A stretch of 64,000 nucleotides of DNA from Acidobacteriota bacterium (GTDB lineage: Bacteria; Acidobacteriota; Terriglobia; UBA7540). Shown here one piece after another: positions 52,162 through 61,278 of the stretch. The stretch covers positions 1 to 64,000 of the forward strand of contig JAMCXS010000009.1 of NCBI GenBank assembly GCA_023474345.1. The letters are read 5' to 3'. How positions within the stretch are numbered: the first letter of the stretch is position 1; the number at the start of each line of letters is the position of its first letter. A model generated the notes under the pieces. That model worked only from the letters and a program-made list of their open reading frames with translations, had not been told where the DNA came from and did not search any database. The translations under genes and the position numbers were made by a program.

Positions 52162-53793
52162 TCACGGGGCAATAGATAGTACGGCGGCGGAAGCGTTAGG
52201 TAGCGTAAAGGTGTAATCACCGTTTGCGCCGCGCGCGATGCTGGTGGTGTGCGGAGTTCCAATGTTCCCGTCGCTGTCGAATTGCTGCCCGCCATACCGG
52301 ACGTCGGCGGCCAGAGAATGCAGGCTGGGCGCCTGGAGTAGCAGCAGCGAGCCCGGGCCCGTGCGGCCAGACAGATGCACATCCACCGTACCGGAAGCCT
52401 TCTCATCCTCATTGATCACAAACACGTGCACTTCGCAGTTGGGGCATGACGTTGTGGCAAAGGCTGTAATGTTGGACTGAGTCTTGATGGAAGCAGGCAG
52501 GAAGTGCTCGCCTGATGCGCGCCTGGCAAACATGTACATGGCATAGTAAAGCGGTTGTGCAATGTTTCGGTAATGCTCTTCGGTGCCGGCCTTCCAGCCA
52601 AAAGTCTGGATGGGATTGTAGGCGCTGCCGCCTTTGCGATAACTGAAATGGAAATTGATATGCGTGTACCCGTCGTGGGCGATGTTGAACATGTAATCGA
52701 GTCCCCAGACGGCGGAAGCAAATGCGTTGCTGACCCCCGCCATGCCGCCGCAGGAAGCCGAGTTGGTTTCTGCCAACGCGATAGGCAGGTTATCCTGATG
52801 GGCCACGGCCACAAGCTGTTTCGAAAGGTCATCGAAGCTCTCCATGGGCTTGGGTGATAGTAATTGTGCCACCGTGACGTTGCGTTGTCCGCAAGTGCTG
52901 GTCGGGTAGTTGTGGATGGAAACCAGCTTCAGGTCTGGGCCGATGCCCTTTAAGATGATGCCAAGATCGCGAGGATTGTTCCACCCGCAGCAATCCGCCG
53001 GGGCGACAAAGTTGTACTTGCGGGCGATGGGATTTGCGCGGAAGGCACGGATGTAGCCGAGCGCATCTTTGACGTAGTCGGCGGGTGAATACGTCTTGGG
53101 TCGCGCGGGCGTGTGCGCAAACCCGCTTGGTTCATTGCCGATCTCAAAGCCGAGAATCTGGCTGGCCGGAATCTCTTTGGCAACTCCCTGGGTGACTTCG
53201 CTGAGCGCCCAGCGGGGGGAGTTTTGCTTGAGGTTCAGGCCCAGAATCATCCGCCAGCCCGCAGCGTCCACAGCCGTCGAGTAGAGCTTGAGCAAACCGG
53301 GCGTGATGGCCCCGTGACACCACGCGGGGTGCGGAGCGGCCTTAGGGTCCCAGCAGGTATTGTCCTGACTATTGCCGCCCAGGCGCAGGACGCCGGGCCC
53401 AAGATTTCGCATGAAAGTATAAAAACCGGTATTGGGAGCGCCAGGCTCGCCCAGGACGTAAACCAAGCCCGCATCGGAAGGAACGCCTGCCGGCCCCTCG
53501 ATGTTCCCGAGCGCCTTCGCCGTCGGCTTCGGCAAGCCCATGCCGGCGGTGGAAACTTCATTGCTGAAACCAAGAAAACCTTTCGGGATCTGGGCGCCGA
53601 GCTGTTGTGTGTTGACGCTGACCGTCGCCATTGGCGGCGCGACCTGCGACGAGCAAGACGCGAGCATGAGTAACGATAACCAAATGATAGCAAAGATAGG
53701 AAATCTGCTGAATGTGGTGCAGGCAGAGCCAAAAGCGCTTGGAAACGGTTCGCGCTGAGCGCAACCTGGATGAAACCCTTTCGATACGTGCAT
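52162..53793 (-). CDS. GH79-like glycoside hydrolase lipoprotein
   Basis: A 543-residue protein with a lipoprotein signal ending LLMLASC (lipid Cys at 47). The catalytic Glu pair of a retaining clan-A TIM barrel is E221 (FEIGNEPSG) and E342 (LAETNSASCGG), which fits GH79 (beta-glucuronidase/heparanase type). A small C-terminal beta domain follows. It probably removes uronic acids or related sugars at the cell surface. AGGAGG precedes the ATG. Its place between mce and meaB is unexplained. Confidence 0.78.
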   Translation of the reverse strand: MHVSKGFHPGCAQREPFPSAFGSACTTFSRFPIFAIIWLSLLMLASCSSQVAPPMATVSVNTQQLGAQIPKGFLGFSNEVSTAGMGLPKPTAKALGNIEGPAGVPSDAGLVYVLGEPGAPNTGFYTFMRNLGPGVLRLGGNSQDNTCWDPKAAPHPAWCHGAITPGLLKLYSTAVDAAGWRMILGLNLKQNSPRWALSEVTQGVAKEIPASQILGFEIGNEPSGFAHTPARPKTYSPADYVKDALGYIRAFRANPIARKYNFVAPADCCGWNNPRDLGIILKGIGPDLKLVSIHNYPTSTCGQRNVTVAQLLSPKPMESFDDLSKQLVAVAHQDNLPIALAETNSASCGGMAGVSNAFASAVWGLDYMFNIAHDGYTHINFHFSYRKGGSAYNPIQTFGWKAGTEEHYRNIAQPLYYAMYMFARRASGEHFLPASIKTQSNITAFATTSCPNCEVHVFVINEDEKASGTVDVHLSGRTGPGSLLLLQAPSLHSLAADVRYGGQQFDSDGNIGTPHTTSIARGANGDYTFTLPNASAAVLSIAP

Positions 53794-53943
53794 AACAAGT
53801 CCTCCTTTTATGAACTTAGCGGGCGGGCAACAATGCCGCCATGCACATACGCGGTTCGACGAGGATGCTCTTATTCAGAATCTTCATTCTGGCGATCAGT
53901 CTCCGCCAAAGGCACGCCTCATTCAAGTGGAACCAGCGGCCGG

Positions 53944-54912
53944 TTACTCCCGACCGGGTTTCACTCCTGAGGCTTCCAACATTTCCTCTACAATCGAGTG
54001 AGGGTCGCGCCGGCGCTCCAGAATCTCGCTGACATAACGCTCGATGGCTTCGCTGTCGAACTGCCCATTGGCGACTTTTTCAAACAAGCTCTGGCGAAGC
54101 AGGTCAAGCAGACGGATACGCAAGCGTACGCGGCGGCGTTCGATCCCCAGGGGGTTTGCCTGGATAAAATTCCGAAACTTTTCGAGCTCTTCACGCAGCC
54201 CGGAAACTCCTTCGCCCGTGGTTGCAACGGTCTTCAGGACTGGGATTTGCCACGTCTGACGTTTCGGGGCGACGGTGAGCATGGCCTGGAGTTCCTGTTC
54301 AGCGCGTTCAACGCCAAGCTGGTCTGCCTTATTAATCACAAAAAGGTCTGCAATCTCCATCACACCCGCTTTGAAGGTTTGGATGTCATCCCCCATGCCA
54401 GGTGTCACAATAACCACGGTTGCGTCCGCCATGCGCGCGATTTCCACTTCATCCTGTCCCACACCCACGGTTTCTACGAATACCACGTCGCAACCCGCTG
54501 CATCAAGGATCATCGCCACGTCGCGGGTGGCTGGCGCCAGCCCGCCCAACTGGCCCCGCGTGGCCATGCTGCGGATATAGGTGCCGTTGTCGGTCGCAAG
54601 AGTTTGCATGCGAATGCGGTCGCCCAAGATCGCCCCGCCGGAAAACGGGCTGGTGGGGTCCACGGCAACGATTCCCACGCGATTGTTCTGGCGCCGATAT
54701 TCCGCAGCAAGCTTTTCCAGCAACGTGCTCTTTCCTGCTCCCGGCGAGCCCGTAATCCCGATAACGTAGGCACGGCCGGCTTTACGAAAAAGGCTTTTCA
54801 GCAGGGGTACGCTCAATGGGCTGCCACTTTCCACCGCTGAAATGGCTTGCGCAATCGCTCGCCGGTTGCCTGAGCAGATTTGTTCCACTTGCTTGTTGAA
54901 TGAATCGCTCAT
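53944..54912 (-). CDS. meaB: MeaB/ArgK-family GTPase, methylmalonyl-CoA mutase chaperone
   Basis: A 322-residue G3E P-loop GTPase. The Walker A is GSPGAGKS (55-62), with DPTSPFSGGAILGDR, FVETVGVGQDEVEI and FVINKADQLG. MeaB protects and reloads the B12-dependent methylmalonyl-CoA mutase. The start is set at MSDSFNKQ; an ATG 22 codons upstream overlaps the dehydrogenase stop by 11 bases and is also possible. mce nearby fits. The mutase is not in the window. Confidence 0.9.
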   Translation of the reverse strand: MSDSFNKQVEQICSGNRRAIAQAISAVESGSPLSVPLLKSLFRKAGRAYVIGITGSPGAGKSTLLEKLAAEYRRQNNRVGIVAVDPTSPFSGGAILGDRIRMQTLATDNGTYIRSMATRGQLGGLAPATRDVAMILDAAGCDVVFVETVGVGQDEVEIARMADATVVIVTPGMGDDIQTFKAGVMEIADLFVINKADQLGVERAEQELQAMLTVAPKRQTWQIPVLKTVATTGEGVSGLREELEKFRNFIQANPLGIERRRVRLRIRLLDLLRQSLFEKVANGQFDSEAIERYVSEILERRRDPHSIVEEMLEASGVKPGRE

Positions 54913-54967
54913 CGGAAATTTTCGCTGGCCAGGGCGCGCCTCGTGCGGTTTCGTGGGACTGCAACAA

Positions 54968-56113
54968 TCAGCGATCATAAAGCGATTCGCGGGCGATGAT
55001 CAGCCGTTGAATCTCGCTGGTGCCCTCGCCGATCGTGCACAATTTAACATCCCGGTAAAATTTTTCCACGGGGTAATCTTTGATGAATCCGTAACCGCCA
55101 TGAATCTGCACCGCTTCGCCCGTGACTCGGACGGCGACTTCGCTGGCGAAAAGTTTGGCCATCGAGCATTCCCTAATCATCCGCCTGCCGGCAGTGGCGT
55201 GTGACGCCGCTCGCCAAGTAAGCAAGCGCGCGGCATCGATCTCGGTGGCCATGTCGGCCAGTTTAAACTGAGTCGCTTGAAACTCCATAATAGGCTTCCC
55301 GAATTGCTGTCGCTGCTTGGCGTAATTGAGAGAGGCTTCAAAGGCGCCTTGGGCGATGCCTACAGCCAGTGCCGCGATCGAGATGCGCCCGCGGTCCAGA
55401 ACTTTCAGGCAGTCAATGAAGCCCTGGCCTGGCTGGCCGAGGAACTGGTCAGTGGGGATTCGGCAATCTTCAAAAATCACTTCCCCGGTGTTGCTGGCTC
55501 GCATGCCCAGCTTGGCTTCTCGTTTTCCCGGTCGAAAACCCGGCGTCCCCTGTTCAATAATGAACGCGGAAATGCCGTGCTTTCCTTTCTCCTTGTCTGT
55601 GATCGCCATCGCGACACAAATGTCAGCGTAATGGCTATTGGTAGTGAATGTTTTTGAACCGTTGAGTTTCCAGGTATTACCTTTTCGGTCGGCGGTAGTT
55701 CGCATTCCGCTAGCGTCTGAACCCGACTCCGGTTCGGTGAGGCTCCAACAACCGAGCTTTTCGCCCCGCGCAAGCGGCACTAGATATTTCCTTTTTTGTT
55801 CTTCCGTTCCAGCAAGAAAGATGTGGTTTGCACACAGCGAATTATGGGCTGCCACGATCAGGGCGACGGAGCCGTCAACCCGCGCAAGCTCTTCGATAAT
55901 AAGGACATAGTCGATGTAGCCGAGCCCCGCTCCACCGTATTCAGTGGGAATCGTGATGCCCATCAGGCCAAGTTCGGCGAGTTTGGGCAAGAGTTCCACC
56001 GGAAAATGCTCGGCTTCGTCCCACTCCCTGACATGAAAGCGCATTTCTTCTTCGGCGAAGGACCGGATCGACTTCTGGATTTCCTTTTGTTCGTCAGTCA
56101 GGCCAAAGTCCAG
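54968..56113 (-). CDS. acyl-CoA dehydrogenase
   Basis: A 381-residue acyl-CoA dehydrogenase when read from a CTG at 56113. The codons from there read as the standard family N-terminus ([22 protein letters not shown]), a GGGGGTG site lies just before, and no ATG, GTG or TTG exists in frame up to a stop. The first ATG, at 56044, would cut off 23 conserved residues. The FAD and substrate motifs ([53 protein letters not shown]) are intact. It oxidises an acyl-CoA, perhaps a short-chain or branched one given mce and meaB. Confidence 0.85.
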   Translation of the reverse strand: MDFGLTDEQKEIQKSIRSFAEEEMRFHVREWDEAEHFPVELLPKLAELGLMGITIPTEYGGAGLGYIDYVLIIEELARVDGSVALIVAAHNSLCANHIFLAGTEEQKRKYLVPLARGEKLGCWSLTEPESGSDASGMRTTADRKGNTWKLNGSKTFTTNSHYADICVAMAITDKEKGKHGISAFIIEQGTPGFRPGKREAKLGMRASNTGEVIFEDCRIPTDQFLGQPGQGFIDCLKVLDRGRISIAALAVGIAQGAFEASLNYAKQRQQFGKPIMEFQATQFKLADMATEIDAARLLTWRAASHATAGRRMIRECSMAKLFASEVAVRVTGEAVQIHGGYGFIKDYPVEKFYRDVKLCTIGEGTSEIQRLIIARESLYDR

Positions 56114-56170
56114 GGCGCACCCCCGCGGCCGCTCTCGTTGCGGCCAAAAATCAACGCTATTTTAACATGG

Positions 56171-56512
56171 ATGGGCCCGCGGCACTCGAACAGCCACAGG
56201 AAACCGCCAACAGGAATGTCCCAGGGGTTGAAAGAGCTGACCAACGTGAAATATTCTGTACTGACATTTCTGTTGGCCCATGATTGGGAACGGGCTAGAG
56301 TGGAAATGCGGGAGGCAATTCATCACGATCCCGGCAATGCTGAGGCCCACAGCGGCTTGGCATATGCATCCGAAAAGCTTGGGAATCTTCAAGAGGCGCT
56401 CAACGAGTATCTCATTTGCACCCATCTTGATCCCCATGATGCTTCATACCAGAGGCATTACACCGAAGTCCTTGGCGAAATCGTTGCCCGGCAGGAAAAA
56501 CGTAAACACTGA
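56171..56512 (+). CDS. small TPR protein
   Basis: A 113-residue protein with two tetratricopeptide-like repeats (WERARVEMREAIHHDPGNAEAHSGLAYAS, then GNLQEALNEYLICTHLDPHDASYQRHY). There is no signal peptide. TPR units mediate protein contacts. The ATG at 56171 lacks a ribosome site; a second in-frame ATG at 56216 is possible. It is divergent from the acyl-CoA dehydrogenase. The partner is unknown. Confidence 0.65.
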   Translation: MGPRHSNSHRKPPTGMSQGLKELTNVKYSVLTFLLAHDWERARVEMREAIHHDPGNAEAHSGLAYASEKLGNLQEALNEYLICTHLDPHDASYQRHYTEVLGEIVARQEKRKH

Positions 56513-56546
56513 ATGCTCGGTTTAAAAGGTAGGAGTGTCGCTGCGT

Positions 56547-57608
56547 TCAGGCTTGAGCTGCGCCATGGGCCACGGCCAGAATCCCCCGCAACTCATCGAG
56601 CGCACGCTCACAGCCCGTCCGATTGACGTCGCAGTGGGTTACCATGCGGATCACTCGCGGGTTCGTGCCGTTGGCCAGGACGCCGCGCTCGGCAAGGCGC
56701 TTCGAAAGTTCGTAAGAGGATAGCCCTGTTCCGGAAACATCAAAGAAGAGGATGTTTGTTACAACCTTGCCGGGATCAATCTTGATTCCGGGAATTTCCG
56801 CAAGGCCCTGAGCCAGGAACCTGGCATTTTCATGATCAATATGCAAGCGTTTCGGGCTCTCTTCAAGCGCTACCAGACCGGCCGCCGCCAAGACTCCGGC
56901 CTGGCGCATTCCGCCGCCCAGCATCTTGCGCACAGTCCGCGCATTGTCGATGAATGGTTTGCTTCCCACCAGCATGGAACCGACTGGCGCCCCGAGCCCC
57001 TTCGATAAGCAGAACATGACAGAATCGAACTTTCCCGTCAACTCGATTACAGAGCAGCCCAGCGCAAGGACGGCGTTGAAGATTCGTGCGCCATCAAGGT
57101 GCACGGGGATATCGCGCTCGTGAGCGCGGTCGCAAATTTCATCCGATACTACGCGAGGATACACTGTGCCTCCCGCAAGATTTGAGCTGTTTTCCAGTTC
57201 GATCAATCCCGTCCGGCTGCGAAAGCCCGCGGCTCTGTAAACCAAAGGTTCGATGAGGTTCCAGGTCAGGATTCCATCGGGTGCACGGAGCGTTCGGGGG
57301 ACGCAACCCGAAAATGCCGACATCGTGCCCATTTCAGCGACATAGATATGGGATCGCTCTTCGCAGATCACGTCCTGACCGTGATGGGTGTGGACTTTAA
57401 TGGCGGTCTGATTCCCCATGGTTCCGGAGGGAACAAACAACGCCGCTTCCCGCCCAAAGATTTCCGCCGCGCGAGCTTCGAGCTTGTTGACACTCGGGTC
57501 CTCGCGGTAAACGTCGTCGCCGACTTCCGCCTCCGCCATGGCGCGGCGCATTGCTTGCGTTGGTCGCGTAACGGTGTCGCTACGCAGGTCGAGCAAGGAA
57601 TTTGCCAA
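56547..57608 (-). CDS. low-specificity L-threonine aldolase
   Basis: A 353-residue PLP enzyme of fold type I. SGTMGNQTAI, ICEERSHIYVAEMG, HLDGAR with D172, and CLSKGLGAPVGS with the PLP Lys K203 match the beta-eliminating lyase/threonine aldolase family. It splits threonine or allo-threonine into glycine and acetaldehyde. The start is TTG at 57608 with GTGGAGA upstream. It ends 31 bases from hemW on the same strand, so it may be the last gene of the carB-dapA-bshC-yjbQ-hemW group. Confidence 0.88.
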   Translation of the reverse strand: MANSLLDLRSDTVTRPTQAMRRAMAEAEVGDDVYREDPSVNKLEARAAEIFGREAALFVPSGTMGNQTAIKVHTHHGQDVICEERSHIYVAEMGTMSAFSGCVPRTLRAPDGILTWNLIEPLVYRAAGFRSRTGLIELENSSNLAGGTVYPRVVSDEICDRAHERDIPVHLDGARIFNAVLALGCSVIELTGKFDSVMFCLSKGLGAPVGSMLVGSKPFIDNARTVRKMLGGGMRQAGVLAAAGLVALEESPKRLHIDHENARFLAQGLAEIPGIKIDPGKVVTNILFFDVSGTGLSSYELSKRLAERGVLANGTNPRVIRMVTHCDVNRTGCERALDELRGILAVAHGAAQA

Positions 57609-57639
57609 ATGAATTCTCCACTTTCATTGCAGCACGTCT

Positions 57640-58821
57640 CTAGGCTGCTATGAATTGCTGAAAAATCTCGTTTGAAACGAGCAGCGCACGATCCGCCAAT
57701 CGGACATTCTGATTGATCCGTTCGAGCCACCCGTCACGTTCAAGGGACTCGACTTTTTGCGTCCAGGGACCGAGAAGTTGACGGCCCCAACGCCTCCGGG
57801 CAGTGGCAAGTTTAATGCCTGCCCTCTGGCGCAGTCCAAGAAAGAAGAACTCTTCCACCTGTTCAGAAACTGAGAGTTGGCGCACCGCGCAAATCGGCGA
57901 TGCGTTGCACGCCAGACTGCTTTGGTAGACTTCGACCGCACTCTCGTTCTCCCAGCGGCATTGGCCGTCGAAGGAGTGCGCCCCGGCACCCAGGCCGATG
58001 TATGGTTTTAGTTGCCAGTACTTAAGGTTGTGCTCCGACTCGAAGCCCGGCAGCGCGAAATTTGAAATTTCATACTGCAGGTAGCCCTCTTTCTGCAAAC
58101 GCTCACGAGCGGTTTCGTACGCTTCCGCCATAAAATCGTCGTCAGGAACAAACTGCGCATGATAACGTGTGCCGTGCCGCAAGACCTCGCCGCCCAGACG
58201 GCTCTTCTCGTCGATTTCAAAAAGATAGACCGAGACGTGCTCGGGCCGTAGTGCAATCGCGGAAAGCAGGGTCGCCTGCCAGGACGCCGCGGTTTGATGA
58301 GGCAAGCCTGCGACCAAGTCCAGGCTGATATTGCGAAAGCCCAGGGCGCGGGCATCGGCAATTAACTGTCGCGTGTCGTCCGATGAGTGCAGCCTTCCTA
58401 CGGACCGAAGCTCAGGATCAGCAAATGATTGTGCCCCAATGCTGAGCCGGGTCACCCCAGAGCCTCTCGCCTGCCTGAGAAACTCGGCGCCGGCGGAGCC
58501 AGGCGTCATTTCAAGAGTAAATTCGATTTCAGAAATGAATGCGATCCGCCGGCGAAGGCTGTCGAGGACTCTGCCTAAGCGCGCAGCACCCAACAATGAT
58601 GGCGTCCCGCCGCCGAAATAAAGGGTGTCCGCAGGGAGCCTATACAAACCGGAGTCGACGCCGGCGGATTGATACAGCTCAGGGAGGCATTCAATTTCCT
58701 CGCAGAGCACGCGGCAGTAACCATCGTATACGTCCCGGCGGGCGACCCGGGAGCTGAAATTGCAGAAACTACACTTCGAGGCGCAAAAAGGAACCTGAAC
58801 GTAAACACCGAGATGGTCCAT
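57640..58821 (-). CDS. hemW: radical SAM haem chaperone HemW
   Basis: A 393-residue radical SAM protein. The 4Fe-4S cysteines are C13, C17 and C20 (FCASKCSFCNF). GGGTPSLL, ISLDLVAGLPHQT and the C-terminal domain fit HemW rather than oxygen-independent coproporphyrinogen oxidase HemN, as the further Cys after the cluster motif is absent. HemW delivers haem to apoproteins. The yjbQ stop lies two bases upstream. Confidence 0.85.
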   Translation of the reverse strand: MDHLGVYVQVPFCASKCSFCNFSSRVARRDVYDGYCRVLCEEIECLPELYQSAGVDSGLYRLPADTLYFGGGTPSLLGAARLGRVLDSLRRRIAFISEIEFTLEMTPGSAGAEFLRQARGSGVTRLSIGAQSFADPELRSVGRLHSSDDTRQLIADARALGFRNISLDLVAGLPHQTAASWQATLLSAIALRPEHVSVYLFEIDEKSRLGGEVLRHGTRYHAQFVPDDDFMAEAYETARERLQKEGYLQYEISNFALPGFESEHNLKYWQLKPYIGLGAGAHSFDGQCRWENESAVEVYQSSLACNASPICAVRQLSVSEQVEEFFFLGLRQRAGIKLATARRRWGRQLLGPWTQKVESLERDGWLERINQNVRLADRALLVSNEIFQQFIAA

Positions 58822-58823
58822 GG

Positions 58824-59270
58824 CTAATCGGCAACGAGCTTGACGCGCAAATTGCGCTGCCGGGGCCCGTCAAATTCGCAGAAATAGATCCCCTGCCACC
58901 GGCCCAAAACTAATTGGCCATGTTCGATCAGCAAAGTTTTTGACACCCCGATGATCGCAGCCTTGAGGTGAGCATCGCAGTTGCCGTCGTTGTGTTGGTA
59001 ATCGGGACTAACCGGCGCGAGCTTCTTTAGGAAGTTCTCGATGTCTTTGCGGAGGCCTGGGTCGTAGTTCTCATTAATGAGAATTGCAGCGGTGGTATGT
59101 GGGACAAAGATATGGCATTGGCCGCTTTCGATCCCCGATCTTTCAACCAGCCGCGCGATTTGGCTGGTTATGTCCTTGAGTTCCACTCGCATGCGCGTTT
59201 CCACCTGGAGCGCATGGTGTTGGTTTCTGGATTTTTCCGGGGCTGCAGCTCCGCCCGTTTGCTCAAGCAT
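58824..59270 (-). CDS. yjbQ: YjbQ/UPF0047-family protein
   Basis: A 148-residue YjbQ protein. GQCHIFVPHTTAAILINENYDPGLRKD, HNDGNCDAHLKAAIIG and GRWQGIYFCEFDGPRQR are the conserved segments, with the His and Asn metal/phosphate residues intact. Some members have thiamin phosphate synthase activity in vitro; the cell role is unclear. ATG 59270 is chosen because GGAGG lies five bases upstream; an ATG 12 codons earlier is weaker. It adjoins hemW. Confidence 0.87.
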   Translation of the reverse strand: MLEQTGGAAAPEKSRNQHHALQVETRMRVELKDITSQIARLVERSGIESGQCHIFVPHTTAAILINENYDPGLRKDIENFLKKLAPVSPDYQHNDGNCDAHLKAAIIGVSKTLLIEHGQLVLGRWQGIYFCEFDGPRQRNLRVKLVAD

Positions 59271-59522
59271 GGTTCCCTCCACGTCGCTTTGTGCGCAATT
59301 GTCCAATCGTCAGAAGATGCCTCACTCATTATAACAAAAGGGTCGAAGGCTTCCCTGCTCTCTAGCAGCGGCAACCTTCTGCGCGCGTTCTGGTCTCGTC
59401 TTTGTGACTTGCCAAAGGCTGCAAATTGTAGTGACGCCATTTTACAAGTTCTGTTTTGTAAGCCGCGAAGACGCGGCCGCCAAACCTCGCCTGGCCTGCG
59501 GTTGCTTTGCATTCTGCCCGCA

Positions 59523-61163
59523 TCAGGCGTAGCTAAGGATATGATGATCCGAAGAGTCCGTGGGAATCTGTTCCAGCAGACGCTCCAGCAATTCATAACC
59601 TGCCCGGCCCAGAAAATAAACTCCGCTGATCATCCGCTCCTGCAGTTCCTTTTCAGGCATGAGAGCGCGGAGAAGTGCATGCTCTTGCCGGGCCAGAACT
59701 TCCGACCGGCTCAAGGCGGCTCGGGTCATCTTTCCCCTTAACCGCTCGACCTGATATCGGATTTTTTCTTCGGCGTGCTTCAGGGTATCGATCAAGGTGG
59801 GATCCAGAATTTCAATATCTTTCCTCAAGCGCTCCAGCAGCGTGGCCAAGTCCTGCTCGGCTTGGTCAAAACGCTCGGACCAGCCTTCAGCAAAAGCAAC
59901 CGCGGCAATGCGCTGGCTTAGGTGTTCCTCACCCTGCCAAACATCCTCAACGCTCAAACGATATTTCTCCAGCCAGCGCTCAATCCGACGATCGACCAGA
60001 GTAAAGCCGGCACGCGGAAAAATCACCGGCATGGGGCGTTTGAAAGCGGAATAAAGGACGCCGGCCTGCCCCAGGTACGCAAGCTCTGACGGCCCGGCAA
60101 TATAAGCCAAGGTTGGCAGAAGCAAGTCTTGAACCACGGGGCGCAGGAGGACGTTGGCAGAAAAAGCAAGGGGCCGATTTTCGATTTCTTTCTCGAGGTC
60201 AGCGAGGGACAAAACCTCAGAAGCGTCAGTGAAAAATGTCTTTTTATTGGGAACCGCATGTTGGCGGAGCGGAAGCCGGTTCCCGTCGCGCTCGGCAAAG
60301 ACGAGCGTCGATTGATTGTGGATGTGAACCTGCACATGGTAACCCGCTTTCACCATTTCCAGCGTGCGATCTTCTAAACTCTCATGAAATTTGCTGGCGC
60401 ATCTCAGAGCTTCCTGGTAAATGGGAATACAAAGCTGATGAACGGCCTCGTCCAGCGGGTCAAGCAGGATCACACCCCAGCGGCCGAACAGGCGCGCCAT
60501 GAAGCGGGCTAAAGCCTGTCCCCACAGATCGCCCGGCTGATAGGCAGCCCGGAGATCCTCGATCAGACGGCGGCGAAAATCGCTCGAAGGTAATACCGAC
60601 TCCAGCCGATCAATTTGCAGCGTGATTGCGTTGGTTAGCTTGACGCGACCGACCGGAGAATGCGGCGCCGGGCGTTCGCCAGCGTCATCGAAGCCAACCA
60701 AGGCATATTCTTCATCGAAGGCACTTGCATGCGCGACCTCTTCAAAATCGTGATCTTCTGTCGCCAGCCAGAAAACAGGCACGCTCTTGAGTCCTTGTGA
60801 AGTGAGAGACTGAGAAACCCGGACGGCGGTCAAAGCCTTGTAGAGGGTGAAAACGGGACCGGAAAAGAGGCCAACCTGCTGCCCGGTCGTGACCGCGAAG
60901 GTGTCAGGGTCGCTCAGACGGCGAATGTTTTCGATGGTTTCCTGGCTTGCACCGACCGCCCTGTTTTGCCGAAGCAAGATTTCTACGATCTGCTTGCGTG
61001 GCAAGCTGAAGCTCTGAAGGTTGTTTGCCAGACGGGAATACGTCTGAGGATCAAACGGAGGTCCACTGTAGAACTGATTCAGGCGCTCGTAACGGTAGAG
61101 ATAATCTTGCAACAAATTGCTCGATTTGGGCACCTTGGAATAAGGAAGCGACATGTGACTCAT
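59523..61163 (-). CDS. bshC: bacillithiol biosynthesis cysteine-adding enzyme BshC
   Basis: A 546-residue BshC. The N-terminal Rossmann-like core carries AVTTGQQVGLFSGPVFTLYKALTAV and PVFWLATEDHDFEEVAH. A long coiled coil near 425-480 (LLERLRKDIEILD, LKHAEEKIRYQVERLRGKM) follows, as in the family. BshC ligates cysteine to glucosaminyl-malate, the last step of bacillithiol synthesis. A ypdA-type reductase gene opens the window. BshA and BshB are not seen here. It is on the same strand as dapA and carB. Confidence 0.92.
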   Translation of the reverse strand: MSHMSLPYSKVPKSSNLLQDYLYRYERLNQFYSGPPFDPQTYSRLANNLQSFSLPRKQIVEILLRQNRAVGASQETIENIRRLSDPDTFAVTTGQQVGLFSGPVFTLYKALTAVRVSQSLTSQGLKSVPVFWLATEDHDFEEVAHASAFDEEYALVGFDDAGERPAPHSPVGRVKLTNAITLQIDRLESVLPSSDFRRRLIEDLRAAYQPGDLWGQALARFMARLFGRWGVILLDPLDEAVHQLCIPIYQEALRCASKFHESLEDRTLEMVKAGYHVQVHIHNQSTLVFAERDGNRLPLRQHAVPNKKTFFTDASEVLSLADLEKEIENRPLAFSANVLLRPVVQDLLLPTLAYIAGPSELAYLGQAGVLYSAFKRPMPVIFPRAGFTLVDRRIERWLEKYRLSVEDVWQGEEHLSQRIAAVAFAEGWSERFDQAEQDLATLLERLRKDIEILDPTLIDTLKHAEEKIRYQVERLRGKMTRAALSRSEVLARQEHALLRALMPEKELQERMISGVYFLGRAGYELLERLLEQIPTDSSDHHILSYA

Positions 61164-61278
61164 GGATTCTCCATGCTACACTGCGGGATATAATGTGACA
61201 ACAGCCCTGCCCCTATTTTTGCGGCAACTCTTTAATCGATGCCGCAGAGGAGATTGCGATTCGGCTGGAAATTGGAAA

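Noticed and set aside
53998-54840. Plus-strand open frame opposite meaB
   Set aside because: Shadow of a conserved GTPase; no motif of its own.
57640-58821. Oxygen-independent coproporphyrinogen III oxidase (HemN)
   Set aside because: The extra Cys after the cluster motif is missing and the N-terminus is short, which fits HemW.
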